Shown: positions 15,639 to 25,521 of the stretch, one piece after another
How positions within the stretch are numbered: the stretch's first letter is position 1
Layout of the letters: each line of letters begins with the position of its first letter
Assembly: GCA_030028905.1 (NCBI GenBank)
Contig: JALDYZ010000011.1
Coordinates: 1 to 64,000 of the forward strand
Reading direction: 5' to 3'
Length of the DNA stretch: 64,000 bases
Source: Ferirhizobium litorale
GTDB lineage: Bacteria; Pseudomonadota; Alphaproteobacteria; Rhizobiales; Rhizobiaceae
The notes under the pieces: generated by a model
The model's input: the letters and a program-made list of their open reading frames with translations, nothing else
Told to the model about the DNA's origin: nothing
Databases searched by the model: none
Made by a program: the position numbers and the translations under genes

Positions 15639-17030
15639 TCAGCGCAACTTGCTGCCGAGATAGCGATAGAGGGCGCGGATCGCCTGTGCTTCGCCGCCGA
15701 TCGGGGAATGTGGACGTTCCTTCTGCGCCCAGCCGTAGATATCGAAATGCGCCCAGCTTTTCGTGCGCGTCACGAAACGCTTCAGGAAGAGAGCGGCGGT
15801 GATGGCGCCGGCCATGCCCCCCGAAGGCGCATTGGTGAGGTCGGCGACGCTGGCGTTGAGGTCGCGTTCATAACCCTTGTAGAGCGGCATTCGCCACAAC
15901 GGGTCGTCCGTTTCAAGGCTGGCATCCGTGAGGTCGTGGGCAAGATCCTCGTCGTCGGTGAAGAACGGTGGCAGTTCGGGACCGAGCGCCACGCGCGCCG
16001 CCCCTGTCAGCGTCGCCATGTCGATCAGCAGGTCCGGCTCGTCCTCGTCGGCATAGGCGAGCGCATCGGCCAGGATCAGGCGACCTTCGGCGTCGGTGTT
16101 GTCTATCTGTACCGTCAGGCCCTTGCGGCTCCGGTAAATGTCGCCGGGCCTGAATGCATTGGCAGAGATTGAATTCTCGACAGCCGGGATGATGACCCTC
16201 AGATCGATTTTCAGTTTCGCATCCATGATCATCAGGGCGAGACCGAGGACGTTCGCCGCGCCGCCCATGTCCTTCTTCATGAGGGCCATCGAGGCCGCAG
16301 GCTTGATGTCCAGCCCGCCGGTATCGAAGCAGACGCCCTTGCCGACCAGCGTGAGCTTGCGGTTGCCCTTCTTGCCCCAGCGCATCTCGAGCAGGCGGGG
16401 CGCGGCGGCGCTGGCCCTGCCCACGGTATGGACGAGCGGAAAATTCTCGGCCAGCAGGTCCTCGCCGATGATGACCGACATGTCCGCCTTGTAGTGGGCG
16501 GCGAGCGCCCGCATGGCGCCTTCGAGTTCCTCCGGTCCCATGTCATTCGTCGGGATGTTGATCAGGTCGCGGGCAAGGAAGACGCCGGCCAACTGCCGCT
16601 TGATATCGGCGCCATCGGCATCCTGGGGGATGAGCAGTTTCGGCACGGGGCTGGTTTCTGAGCGATAACGGTCGAAACGATAGCTGCCAAGGCCATAACC
16701 CAGAGACAGCCGATTTGCCGTCAGCGGCGCGGTTTCGATATGCCATTCGCCTGCCGGCAGCGTGCGCGCGAGCTTGCCGGTCAGGAACGGCGCCTCGGAG
16801 GGATTGCTGCCGAGCCCGAACAACGCCCCGCCCAGATGCCCGTCCTCGGTTGGAATCAGCAGCAGCGAGCCCGCTGTAGCGGCAAAACCCGCCTTTTTTG
16901 CCCAGTCGAGCGCAATGGGATCGATGGTTCCCGTCTCGATATGCGCGGGCGTGACGGCGAATATGGGCAGGGTCCGGCCGCCCTTGGTACTGAAGGGCGA
17001 CGGTCTGTCGATGAACTGGAAGGGGGCCAT
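15639..17030 (-). CDS. Leucyl aminopeptidase family (M17) metallopeptidase
   Basis: 463 aa. The C-terminal catalytic domain has the metal- and substrate-binding motifs VGKGVCFDTGG and the signature NTDAEGRLILAD, followed by DMATLTGAA. The N-terminal domain is the variable M17 macro-like part. The enzyme removes N-terminal residues from peptides using two metal ions and is cytoplasmic and hexameric in the family. The start at 17030 (MAPFQF) has AAAGG six bases upstream; the frame is open 14 codons earlier without a ribosome site. It heads a run with MarR and NlpC/P60, suggesting use of cell-wall peptides. Confidence 0.88.
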   Translation of the reverse strand: MAPFQFIDRPSPFSTKGGRTLPIFAVTPAHIETGTIDPIALDWAKKAGFAATAGSLLLIPTEDGHLGGALFGLGSNPSEAPFLTGKLARTLPAGEWHIETAPLTANRLSLGYGLGSYRFDRYRSETSPVPKLLIPQDADGADIKRQLAGVFLARDLINIPTNDMGPEELEGAMRALAAHYKADMSVIIGEDLLAENFPLVHTVGRASAAAPRLLEMRWGKKGNRKLTLVGKGVCFDTGGLDIKPAASMALMKKDMGGAANVLGLALMIMDAKLKIDLRVIIPAVENSISANAFRPGDIYRSRKGLTVQIDNTDAEGRLILADALAYADEDEPDLLIDMATLTGAARVALGPELPPFFTDDEDLAHDLTDASLETDDPLWRMPLYKGYERDLNASVADLTNAPSGGMAGAITAALFLKRFVTRTKSWAHFDIYGWAQKERPHSPIGGEAQAIRALYRYLGSKLR

Positions 17031-17172
17031 GGTCAACCTTTTGCGGCTTGGCATCGGACCGTTGTTCACCATCGGTCGGGCCAGGCACCATTTCTGAGTT
17101 TCATTGTCATCCGTCGGACGGTCTGCGACCGCTTCCGGAGGTAATCACGTGTCTAACGGAATCACCGGGCAA

Positions 17173-17187
17173 TTAACACTCTGTTAG
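17173..17187 (+). promoter_or_regulatory. CtrA-like site upstream of tadD
   Basis: TTAA, seven bases, TTAG: one mismatch to the CtrA consensus TTAA-N7-TTAA. It lies about 95 bp before the tadD start and is followed at once by GGTTAACAG. CtrA controls pilin genes in Caulobacter and relatives, which makes the placement meaningful, but binding is not shown. Confidence 0.4.
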
Positions 17188-17280
17188 GGTTAACAGATTA
17201 TTGCTTGAGTGAAGATTGCGCCGGAAAGTCCGGACCGGCCCGGAAACTTTGCTATTGAATGGATTTCAGGGGGCTACACC

Positions 17281-18108
17281 ATGATCGCTTCGCACCGCAC
17301 CGCGCCGCCCGCCAATCGCCTGATCCAGGGGCTGTTCATCGCCCTTATGGCAACGTCGCTTGCCGGGTGCAGCCAGTCGACAAGCCCGATGACCACGGGT
17401 TCGATCGCAAAGCTCTCCAAACCCATCGAATCCATGAATGCCACCGAGCTTGCTCAGGCCACCGAACGAACCGGACAGAGCTACGAGAAGAACCCCAAGG
17501 ACCGCAATATCGGGATGAGTTATGCCAGCTTGCTGCGCATGAGCGGCAAGAATGAGCAGGCGCTTGCCGTCATGCAGCAGGTTGTGATCGCCCATCCATC
17601 GGACCGGGAGGTTCTGGCGGCGTACGGCAAGACACAAGCGGCCGCCGGCCAGCTCGAACAGGCGCTCGGCACCATCGATCGCGCCCAGACACCCGACCGG
17701 CCCGACTGGAAGCTGAAGTCCGCCGAGGGTGCGATCCTCGATCAACTGGGCCGCTCGAGCGAGGCCCGCGCGCGCTATCGTGATGCGCTCGACCTCCAGC
17801 CGAACGAACCGTCGATCCTTTCCAATCTCGGCATGTCCTATGTGCTGGGCGGCGATCTCAAGACGGCGGAAACCTATCTTCGCTCGGCGATCGAGCAGCC
17901 CACGGCCGATAGCCGCGTTCGCCAGAATCTCGCCCTCGTCGTCGGCCTGCAGGGTCGATTCGACGAAGCAGACCAGATTGCCCGGCGCGAACTGTCGACG
18001 CAACAGGCGGAAGCCAACGTCGCCTACCTGCGTTCCATGCTTTCGCAGCAGAACTCCTGGCAAAAACTCGCAGCCAAGGACAACAATAGCGACACGGCAA
18101 CAAACTGA
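17281..18108 (+). CDS. tadD: TadD-like TPR lipoprotein for Flp pilus assembly
   Basis: 275 aa. An N-terminal lipoprotein signal ends in the lipobox SLAGC near residue 24. The rest is built of tetratricopeptide repeats, for example LGMSYVLGGDLKTAETYLRS. In Tad systems this protein acts at the outer membrane, probably as a pilotin or scaffold for the secretin. AGGGGG about eight bases upstream fixes the start at 17281; the frame is open 24 codons earlier but lacks a ribosome site. It converges with tadC, so it belongs to the pilus locus but has its own promoter. Confidence 0.85.
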   Translation: MIASHRTAPPANRLIQGLFIALMATSLAGCSQSTSPMTTGSIAKLSKPIESMNATELAQATERTGQSYEKNPKDRNIGMSYASLLRMSGKNEQALAVMQQVVIAHPSDREVLAAYGKTQAAAGQLEQALGTIDRAQTPDRPDWKLKSAEGAILDQLGRSSEARARYRDALDLQPNEPSILSNLGMSYVLGGDLKTAETYLRSAIEQPTADSRVRQNLALVVGLQGRFDEADQIARRELSTQQAEANVAYLRSMLSQQNSWQKLAAKDNNSDTATN

Positions 18109-18270
18109 GCGCCACGTCCTGATTGGCCGAGAACATTTTCTCTGCGATCTGCGAACAATAGACCAACTGGTGGAGTGAGGTCGTCGCTGCGCACGGTATT
18201 GAGCCGACCGCAGGACCCTTCCCAACAAAGCTCTATCCCAAAGACCGGCGCGCGGTCGGCGCCATTGCAG

Positions 18271-18298
18271 AGGCGCCTGGCCAATGGCCACGGCGCCT
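18271..18298. terminator. Hairpin between convergent tadD and tadC
   Basis: AGGCGCC and GGCGCCT pair around a loop that itself contains TGGCCA..TGGCCA. It lies 26 bp beyond the tadC stop codon. There is no U-tract on either strand, so it is a weak candidate bidirectional terminator. Confidence 0.3.
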
Positions 18299-18323
18299 GT
18301 TGTGGCGATAACCTTCCCGGAAA

Positions 18324-19310
18324 TCAGAACTTGTCAGCAACCTGAATACCGGCAGGTCCCAGAATGACGGCCATCAGAACCGGCAGGAAGAACAGGATCA
18401 TCGGCACGGTTAGCTTCGGCGGTAGCGCGGCCGCCTTTTTCTCAGCCTCGTTCATGCGCTCGTCGCGGCTTTCTTGAGCCAGCACGCGCAATGCCTGCGC
18501 GATGGGCGTGCCGTAGCGTTCGGCCTGGATCAGCGCCTGCACGACCGACTTGACGGCTTCGAGCTGGGTACGGTTGCCGAGGTTCTCGAGAGCCGTCCGG
18601 CGATCCTGGAGGAAGGAGAGTTCGGCCGTCGTAAGCACCATTTCCTCGGCAAGTTCGGGTGACTGCGCCGACATTTCCTCGGTCACCTTGCGCATGGCGG
18701 CTTCGATGGAAATGCCCGATTCAACGCAAATAAGCATGAGATCAAGCGCATCCGGCCACGCGCGCTTTATCGAAAATTGACGCTTGGATATCCGATTGGA
18801 GATAAAGAGATTGGGCGCATAAAAGCCCGCATAGGCGCCGAAGATCGTTGTCGCCACGCGAAGAATGAATGGCTTGTCCTCGAGGTTGCCAAGACCGAAC
18901 ACCCAGAATGCGGTCAGCGCACAAAATATGAAAGGCAGCAGGAACCGTGCAACCAGGAAATAGTTCAGCGCATTCTGTGACCGGAACCCGGCCGCCTTCA
19001 GGCGATTGACGGTCGTGGTATCCACGAGCGCTTCGCGCAGGTTCAGGCGTTCGACGATCTGCCGGATTGACTTGTTATTGTTCTTGCGCAGCGATCCTCT
19101 GCCCGAGCCGCTGTCGGCGACCATGCGCGCCCTCTCGCGCGCCCTGATCAACTCGCGCTCGGTGGAAACTGCTTTCATCCGCTTTTCGAGATCGCCGCGT
19201 TCGAAATAGGGCAGCGCCAGCGAATACAGCGTTGCGAATACGGCGATGGAAACCAGCACCGCCATGAGCATGGAAGGGTCTGTAAGCTTGGCCGCCAGAT
19301 CGGAGGACAT
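18324..19310 (-). CDS. tadC: TadC, inner-membrane platform protein (GspF-like)
   Basis: 328 aa with an N-terminal membrane helix, a pair of helices around residues 120-165 and a C-terminal hydrophobic segment. The cytoplasmic GspF/T2SSF domain lies between, including AWPDALDLMLICVESG and ERYGTPIAQALRVLAQESR. With TadB it forms the inner-membrane platform on which the CpaF ATPase drives pilin assembly. It is the last gene of the minus-strand cpa run, 18 bp behind tadB. Confidence 0.9.
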   Translation of the reverse strand: MSSDLAAKLTDPSMLMAVLVSIAVFATLYSLALPYFERGDLEKRMKAVSTERELIRARERARMVADSGSGRGSLRKNNNKSIRQIVERLNLREALVDTTTVNRLKAAGFRSQNALNYFLVARFLLPFIFCALTAFWVFGLGNLEDKPFILRVATTIFGAYAGFYAPNLFISNRISKRQFSIKRAWPDALDLMLICVESGISIEAAMRKVTEEMSAQSPELAEEMVLTTAELSFLQDRRTALENLGNRTQLEAVKSVVQALIQAERYGTPIAQALRVLAQESRDERMNEAEKKAAALPPKLTVPMILFFLPVLMAVILGPAGIQVADKF

Positions 19311-19328
19311 GGACCGGGTCCCTTTCCG

Positions 19329-20336
19329 CTAGATGTCGAAGTTGCACATGTTGCGCATGATGTACATGCCGATCGACATCCACACTGCCGAACAGCCGAG
19401 AATGAGGTGGCCGCGCGGATCGGTGAACAGGATCATGATGTAGTATGGTGATGTGAGATACACGAGCAGCGCCACGATGAACGGCAAGGCGCCAATGATG
19501 GCCGCAGAAGCTTTTGCTTCCATCGACAAGGCCGCAACCTTGGCCTTCATCTTCTTGCGGTCGCGCAAGACCCGCGAAAGGTTACCGAGCGCTTCGGACA
19601 GGTTACCACCGGCCTGGGCCTGGATGGCGATCACGATTGCAAAGAAGTTGACCTCGGAAAGCGGGATCGTCTGGGTCATTCGTCCGCAGGCCTCAGGAAT
19701 ACTGAATCCAACCTGCTGGGATTCCACGACTCGCAGGAATTCGCCCTTTACCGGCTCCTGCCCGTCCGAAGCGATCAGTCTCAGCGCATCGTTGAGCGGC
19801 AGGCCCGACTTGATCGAACGCACCATCACGTCGAGCGCATTCGGGAACTCCTCAAGGAACTTCTTCTTGCGGCGATTGATTAGGAAGAAAACCACCCAGC
19901 GCGGAATTCCGAGCGCGGCCGCAAATCCCAACCCGAGTGTAACGTAGATGGGCGTACCGCCCAGGAAAGCCAGAACCGTGACGACGAAGCCGAGCAACGC
20001 GCTGAAAAGGTAGAACTGGCTCGTTGTCGTGCTCATTCCGGCCTGAACCAGCTTTTCCTTCAGGGTTACCGTCTTTCGGGCGTTTTCCAGTTGCCGTTTT
20101 TCGAGGTCCTTCAGCGAATCCTGCACCGACTTCCGGCGCTTGGACATCTCCTGGACACGGTCGCGCGCCGCCTTCATCTTGAGTTGGTCGGTTTCGGCGG
20201 CCTTGACTTTGTTCACACGGCTGGCAGTCTTCTTGTCGGCCTCGATGCTGGTATACAAAAGGCCGTAGCACACGGCGCCGGCAGCGACGGCGGCCAGCGC
20301 AACGATTGCAATCACCATGATATCGATGCCGAACAT
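19329..20336 (-). CDS. tadB: TadB, inner-membrane platform protein (GspF-like)
   Basis: 335 aa. An N-terminal membrane helix (MFGIDIMVIAIVALAAV), a long charged segment, a helix pair around residues 105-145, the T2SSF domain (FPNALDVMVRSIKSGLPLND and AQAGGNLSEALGNLSRVLRD) and a C-terminal helix. It is paralogous to TadC and works with it. It lies 11 bp behind cpaF and is transcribed with it. Confidence 0.9.
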   Translation of the reverse strand: MFGIDIMVIAIVALAAVAAGAVCYGLLYTSIEADKKTASRVNKVKAAETDQLKMKAARDRVQEMSKRRKSVQDSLKDLEKRQLENARKTVTLKEKLVQAGMSTTTSQFYLFSALLGFVVTVLAFLGGTPIYVTLGLGFAAALGIPRWVVFFLINRRKKKFLEEFPNALDVMVRSIKSGLPLNDALRLIASDGQEPVKGEFLRVVESQQVGFSIPEACGRMTQTIPLSEVNFFAIVIAIQAQAGGNLSEALGNLSRVLRDRKKMKAKVAALSMEAKASAAIIGALPFIVALLVYLTSPYYIMILFTDPRGHLILGCSAVWMSIGMYIMRNMCNFDI

Positions 20337-20347
20337 ATCGCCTGTTC

Positions 20348-21820
20348 CTAGACCGCCGCCATGGCATCCAATGCCGAGGCCAGGCGCTTTTCCTCGTTGT
20401 AGTAGCGGGCACGATCCCAGAAGTGCGGCTTGCCGATTCCAGTCGACATATGTCGGCCGATGATCTTGCCGGCCGCGTCTTCGCCGTCCATCTCGTAGCG
20501 CATCAGGTCCTGGGTGACGATGACATCACCCTCCATGCCGATCACCTCGGTGATGTGAGTGATGCGGCGCGAACCGTCGCGAAGACGGGCTGCCTGGATG
20601 ATGACGTCGATCGAACCGGAGATGATCTCGCGCACGGTCTTCGCCGGCAGGCTGAAACCGCCCATGGCGATCATCGATTCCATACGGCTCAGGCACTCAC
20701 GCGGGGTGTTGGCGTGGATCGTGCCCATCGAGCCGTCGTGACCGGTGTTCATCGCCTGCAGCAGATCGAAAACCTCCGGTCCGCGCACTTCGCCGACAAT
20801 GATGCGTTCAGGACGCATGCGCAGGCAGTTCTTGACGAGATCGCGCATGGTGATCTCGCCCTCGCCCTCGATGTTTGGCGGCCGCGTTTCCAGACGCACC
20901 ACGTGCGGCTGCTGGAGCTGCAGTTCTGCCGTATCCTCGCAGGTGATGACGCGCTCGTCGGTATCGATGTAGCGCGTGAGACAATTCAGGAGTGTCGTCT
21001 TGCCCGAACCGGTGCCGCCGGAGATGACGACGTTGCAGCGCACCCGGCCGATGATCTGCAGCAGCGTGGCGCCTTCGGGGGTGATCGCCCCGAAACGCAC
21101 CAACTGATCAAGGTTCAACTTGTCCTTCTTGAATTTTCGGATAGTCAGCGCCGGACCGTCGATGGCAAGCGGAGGCGCGATGACGTTGACACGCGAACCA
21201 TCGGGAAGGCGGGCGTCGCAGATCGGGCTCGATTCATCGACGCGACGACCGACCTGACTGACGATGCGTTGGCAGATAGACAGGAGCTGCGAATTATCGC
21301 GGAAGCGGATCTCGGATTCGATCGTCTTGCCGCCAACTTCGATGAAGGTCTGACCTGCACCGTTCACCATGATGTCGGCGATGTCGTCGCGCGCGAGCAG
21401 CGGCTCGAGCGGACCGTAGCCGAGGACGTCGTTGCAGATGTCCTCGAGCAACTCTTCCTGCTCGGAAATGGACATCGCCAGGTTCTTGATGGTGATGATG
21501 TCATTGACGATATCGCGGATTTCCTCGCGAGCGCTCTCGGGATCGAGCTTGGCAAGCTGAGACAAATCGATCGTGTCGATAAGCGCGGAGAAAACCTGGG
21601 ATTTCGTGTTGTAGTAGTCTTCCGTGCGGGCGGGCTTGCGGCGGGGAGGCTGCGGTGATGGGGCCGCGACGACGGCGCTGCGTTGCGGCGCGGCGTCTCG
21701 AACAGGGTCCGCGATGACTGACGGCGATGGCGTTTTGGCCACGTCGGGCCGCATCGGCGGCGGCGAACCGGCACCAACGCCACCTTTTCCCATTCCTTCA
21801 TTACCGCGTTTGCCAAACAT
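20348..21820 (-). CDS. cpaF: CpaF/TadA, Flp pilus assembly ATPase
   Basis: 490 aa, a type II/IV secretion VirB11-like ATPase. The first 80 residues are a Pro/Ala-rich linker. Walker A is [13 protein letters not shown], the Asp box is around [10 protein letters not shown], Walker B is [11 protein letters not shown], and the His box includes [12 protein letters not shown]. It hydrolyses ATP at the inner membrane to power pilus extrusion through TadB/TadC. The start at 21820 (MFGKRGN) has GGAAA six bases upstream; an ATG six codons earlier is less likely. Confidence 0.93.
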   Translation of the reverse strand: MFGKRGNEGMGKGGVGAGSPPPMRPDVAKTPSPSVIADPVRDAAPQRSAVVAAPSPQPPRRKPARTEDYYNTKSQVFSALIDTIDLSQLAKLDPESAREEIRDIVNDIITIKNLAMSISEQEELLEDICNDVLGYGPLEPLLARDDIADIMVNGAGQTFIEVGGKTIESEIRFRDNSQLLSICQRIVSQVGRRVDESSPICDARLPDGSRVNVIAPPLAIDGPALTIRKFKKDKLNLDQLVRFGAITPEGATLLQIIGRVRCNVVISGGTGSGKTTLLNCLTRYIDTDERVITCEDTAELQLQQPHVVRLETRPPNIEGEGEITMRDLVKNCLRMRPERIIVGEVRGPEVFDLLQAMNTGHDGSMGTIHANTPRECLSRMESMIAMGGFSLPAKTVREIISGSIDVIIQAARLRDGSRRITHITEVIGMEGDVIVTQDLMRYEMDGEDAAGKIIGRHMSTGIGKPHFWDRARYYNEEKRLASALDAMAAV

Positions 21821-21856
21821 CTTGTTTTCCAGTCTCAAATTCAGTTCGGACGTGCC

Positions 21857-23152
21857 TTACTTGCGGCCCAGAAGACCGAGGACCCTGCCAAGCCCGCTCT
21901 TCTTCGCCCTCTTGGTGTTGGTGCGCCCGGTGACGATGTGGGCGATCTGGGAAAACGTTTCCGCCGTCGGCGACTTTGGATCCATTTCCGAAACCATGCG
22001 GCCGCTGTTGGCCGCATTGCCGAAAAGCTGGCTGTCGAAGGGAATGATGGCGATCGGATCAAGCTCGAGCGGCCCGGAAAAATCAGCTACCGAGATTTCC
22101 GGCCGCTTCGCCATGCCGACCTGGTTGAGCACAAGGTGCGGCGCCTTGTCGTTCGGTCGAAGCTTCTTCAGCGCGTCGATCATGTTCTTGGCGTTTCGCA
22201 GGTTGGCGAGGTCGGGGACGGCAGCAATCACCACTTCGTCGGCCTCCGCCAGAACACTTCGCGTCCAGTCGGACCAGACATGCGGCACGTCGAGAATGGT
22301 GACGGGCACGCTACGCTGCAGGACTTCGAGCACGGGGTGGAAGGCCGATCGCTCAAAGTCATAGCCACGGTCGAGCATGGACGGAGCCGCCAGCAGCGAC
22401 AGATGCTCGGAGCACTTCGTCAGAAGGCGATCCAGAAACACCTCATCGAGACGTTCCGGCGAGAAAACGGCTTCGGCGATCCCCTGGGCGGGGTCCTGGT
22501 CGAAGTCGATGTTCGCGGTGCCGTAGGGCAGATCGAGATCGGCAAGGATCGTCTCCGTGGAGAACAGGGTCGAGATGCCGAATGCGCAGTTGTGGGCAAT
22601 CGTCGATGAACCGACGCCGCCCTTCGCCCCTATGAAGGCAATGGTGCGTCCAAGCGGTTCCGCGTCGGGATCCACAAAAATTGCGCTGACAGCGGCAATC
22701 AGGTCCTTAAGGCCGACAGGAGCCACGATGTACTCGGAAATGCCGCTACGCATCAGTTCGCGGTAGAGACCGATGTCGTTGTAGTGTCCGACGACGATGA
22801 CCTTGGTGCTCGGGTCGCAGACCTCGGCCAGCGGTACCAGCTCGCCGAGCAAGTCCCGCGGCTCGGTAGAAGTCTCCAGGATGATCAAGTTCGGTGTCGG
22901 AGCGGCGGCAAACATGTTGGCCGCCGCCGCTGTGCTGCCGCTGGTGATCCTGAGGCTTACCTTCGCCATGCGGCGGTCCTCGGCGCAACGCTCCATCAAT
23001 CGCTGCATCGCCTCGCTTTCGCAGAAGGCGTGCATCGATATGCGCGGCAAGGGGCGCAGATGGTCCAGGTCATTCGACCTGACCGCATCATCGGCGTAGG
23101 ATCCGCCATCGGGCAAGTCCGTTGACTTGATTTCGTAGTCGATCGCGCTCAT
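21857..23152 (-). CDS. cpaE: CpaE/TadZ, MinD-like pilus localisation ATPase
   Basis: 431 aa. The N-terminal 150 residues form a response-regulator-like (atypical receiver) domain. The C-terminal part is a ParA/MinD ATPase with the deviant P-loop IGAKGGVGSSTIAHN and the switch ILADLDLPYG. TadZ proteins direct the Tad machine to the cell pole. Upstream cpaD ends 34 bp before the start, and AGGAT lies seven bases before the ATG. Confidence 0.9.
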   Translation of the reverse strand: MSAIDYEIKSTDLPDGGSYADDAVRSNDLDHLRPLPRISMHAFCESEAMQRLMERCAEDRRMAKVSLRITSGSTAAAANMFAAAPTPNLIILETSTEPRDLLGELVPLAEVCDPSTKVIVVGHYNDIGLYRELMRSGISEYIVAPVGLKDLIAAVSAIFVDPDAEPLGRTIAFIGAKGGVGSSTIAHNCAFGISTLFSTETILADLDLPYGTANIDFDQDPAQGIAEAVFSPERLDEVFLDRLLTKCSEHLSLLAAPSMLDRGYDFERSAFHPVLEVLQRSVPVTILDVPHVWSDWTRSVLAEADEVVIAAVPDLANLRNAKNMIDALKKLRPNDKAPHLVLNQVGMAKRPEISVADFSGPLELDPIAIIPFDSQLFGNAANSGRMVSEMDPKSPTAETFSQIAHIVTGRTNTKRAKKSGLGRVLGLLGRK

Positions 23153-23186
23153 TCGCTCATCCTGTCTGTGTGCCCCGAACGGCTCA

Positions 23187-23876
23187 TCAATCCGTGTCGC
23201 CGGTTCCGGCTGTGCGGTAAGTGTTGATTACTGCGCTGCGCTGCTGTGCATCGATCGGCGAAATTGCCCGCGGCGTGACAAGGTCCATCGGATTGGCGAT
23301 CTGCGCGGCAATATTGTTCTGCGTAGCGCAACCAAAATTGTAGTAGTTCTTGTTCTGGTAATCGTTGATGCCGAGGTCCTCCGGCCACTGGCCGCAGGGG
23401 TTGGTCACTGCGGTCGTTGCCACGAAGGACAGTCGGATCGGTGCGGCATCGCCGGCAGGGGATGCTCCATAGCTGCTTTCGATGATCTTCGGGGACGGAA
23501 CGCCGGACGCCAGCATCAGATGACGGATCTGGCGGCGCGCCGCGCTCGCCGCGCCGGCGTTCACCGAGCCCCGCGGAGTCTGGATCGTGATGACACCCGA
23601 AGAACGCTCCTTGTAGTCGCCGATGAAGCCGTTGATGGAATCGCGCATCCCGATGGTGAGCGTGCGGTCGCCGGAGGCAATCGGCACGTCCAGCGTGTGC
23701 TCGACTTCGGTCAACGTGATGGGATGGCGGGTCCGATAGTCGTCCGGTATGGCGCCGGTCGTCATGCCGTCGCGTGTACCGCAGGATTGAAGAACCGCAG
23801 CCGAGACCAACACCGTGGCGACCAGGACGGCACGACGGAAATGGCCCGTGGCCGAAATGGCTGTTCTGGAAGGCAT
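23187..23876 (-). CDS. cpaD: CpaD, pilus biogenesis lipoprotein
   Basis: 229 aa with a lipoprotein signal peptide whose lipobox is VLQSC near residue 32. The rest matches the CpaD family: HPITLTEVEHTLDVPIASG early, FIGDYKER, ESSYGASPAGD and CGQWPEDL late. It is periplasmic or outer-membrane attached and stabilises the secretin. GAGG seven bases before the ATG supports the start at 23876. It lies between cpaC and cpaE in the minus-strand run. Confidence 0.88.
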   Translation of the reverse strand: MPSRTAISATGHFRRAVLVATVLVSAAVLQSCGTRDGMTTGAIPDDYRTRHPITLTEVEHTLDVPIASGDRTLTIGMRDSINGFIGDYKERSSGVITIQTPRGSVNAGAASAARRQIRHLMLASGVPSPKIIESSYGASPAGDAAPIRLSFVATTAVTNPCGQWPEDLGINDYQNKNYYNFGCATQNNIAAQIANPMDLVTPRAISPIDAQQRSAVINTYRTAGTGDTD

Positions 23877-23937
23877 GAGAGCGCCTCTTTTCTGGCTGCA
23901 TATCGCGTGGATGTCGAAGCTCATATGCGTCCCCTGC

Positions 23938-25521
23938 TCACTTGTAGATAAAGCCGACCGTGCCATGATACCCCCCCTCGGGAACCACATTGTCCTTGCG
24001 CCCGTAGACCTTGTTGACGCTGTTGAGGAAGAAGGTCGCAGCATCGTTGTTCGGGTTGAAATTGTCGTCCGGCCGGGCGATCTGGTTTCGCGCCACGGGG
24101 CGTACCAAGTAGGGCGTCGCGACGATGACCAGTTCGGTCTCGTTGCGGACGAAGTCCTTGCTCCGGAACAGGGTGCCAAGCACCGGCACGTTGGAGAGGC
24201 CGGGGAAGCCCGACATGGCCTGGCGGATGTTGTCCTGCACCAGGCCGGCGATCACGATGGAGCCACCCGAAGGCAGTTCGACGGAGGTCGCCGCCTCGCG
24301 CCGGCGGATCGATAGATAGGTCGAGCCCGGCGTGCGCATATTCGTGCTGCCCGTAACCACAGCCGCCTCGAAGGTCGGCTCGGAGACGTTCGTTTCGATG
24401 TCGAGCGCGATACGACCGGCAGCCAGGACCACCGGCTTGAAATTGAGCTCGATGCCGTATTCGACGGTGTTGACCGTGCGCGACAGCGTGGTGCCGCCGT
24501 TGTTTTCGTCCTGCTTGATTTCCTGCTCGGCCGGCAGGCGGAATTCGCCGCCGACATAGAATTTCGCAGACTTGCCGGAGATCGCCGTGAGGCTCGGTTC
24601 GGCCAGGGTGCGCATGACGCCCGCCTGCTCCATCGCGTTCACGTAATTTGAGAACCGCATCGACCCGATGCCGAGACTCTTGTCGAGAACGGATGACAAC
24701 GGGTTGACGGCATTCCCCAGGTTGGCTGGGTTGGAAAACGCAATGCCGTTGCCGCTGGTGGAGCTGTAGATCGAACCATTGATGCCCAGCTGCTTCAGGA
24801 CCTGGCGGCTGACTTCCGCCACCGTGACCTTCAGCGTTACCTGGTCCTCGCCCTCGATCGTCAACAGGTTGACGATTTGCGAAACCTGCCGGTCTTCGGC
24901 GAAGATCGCAACAGCGCCATCGCCGCTGCTTTCGCTGGTCGCAACCGTATTGCGCGTCGTCGCCTCGCCGCCCTTCAGGAAGGCTTCGGCGAGAAGCGCT
25001 GCCCGCGAGGCATCCTGGGGCGTGCGAACGGTACCGGTCAGGACGATGTTGTCGGACACGATCTCGACGTTGATGTCGGATTCCGGAATGAAGCGCTTGA
25101 GGTTGGCCTGCAGGCCGGTGATATCGCGTTCGACCTCGAGGTCGAGGCTGACGATCTCCTCGCCGTGGGGGCCGAAGATGAAGATATTCGTCTGGCCGAC
25201 CATCTTGCCGAACAGATAGATGCGGCGCGAGGAGCGGGTCACGGCGTCGGCGAGCGTCGGATCCGAGACCAGGATGTCGTGGGCATCGGCCGGAAGATCG
25301 ACGACGATTGCCTTGTTGAGACCGAGTTTCAACCGCTTGCGCACACCGGGCCCGGCTTGCGAAATCCGAACGAGCGTATCGTTCGCCGCTTGGGCAACCT
25401 GCGGGCCGAAGACGGTTGGGGCTCCGGGGACCCCGGAAAAAGCCAGGCAGAACGAAAGGCCGCCAGCCAAGAGGCGTCCAGTCTTTTGTTTCAACGTGCT
25501 CACTTTCACGCCCCCGTTCAT
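23938..25521 (-). CDS. cpaC: CpaC/RcpA, outer-membrane secretin of the Flp pilus
   Basis: 527 aa. It has a signal peptide (cleavage near AQA-AND), an N-terminal pilus-assembly N domain (GLNKAIVVDLPADAHDILVS), a BON-like segment around residues 130-200 and a C-terminal secretin domain with VEYGIELNFKP and SGFPGLSNVPVLGTLFRS. Secretins form the gated outer-membrane ring through which the pilus exits. The start codon overlaps the end of cpaB by 4 bp, so the two are translationally coupled. Confidence 0.92.
   Translation of the reverse strand: MNGGVKVSTLKQKTGRLLAGGLSFCLAFSGVPGAPTVFGPQVAQAANDTLVRISQAGPGVRKRLKLGLNKAIVVDLPADAHDILVSDPTLADAVTRSSRRIYLFGKMVGQTNIFIFGPHGEEIVSLDLEVERDITGLQANLKRFIPESDINVEIVSDNIVLTGTVRTPQDASRAALLAEAFLKGGEATTRNTVATSESSGDGAVAIFAEDRQVSQIVNLLTIEGEDQVTLKVTVAEVSRQVLKQLGINGSIYSSTSGNGIAFSNPANLGNAVNPLSSVLDKSLGIGSMRFSNYVNAMEQAGVMRTLAEPSLTAISGKSAKFYVGGEFRLPAEQEIKQDENNGGTTLSRTVNTVEYGIELNFKPVVLAAGRIALDIETNVSEPTFEAAVVTGSTNMRTPGSTYLSIRRREAATSVELPSGGSIVIAGLVQDNIRQAMSGFPGLSNVPVLGTLFRSKDFVRNETELVIVATPYLVRPVARNQIARPDDNFNPNNDAATFFLNSVNKVYGRKDNVVPEGGYHGTVGFIYK

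Noticed and set aside
20423-21658. A 411-codon plus-strand open frame opposite cpaF
   Set aside because: It is the His/Asp-rich shadow of the ATPase gene with no ribosome site.
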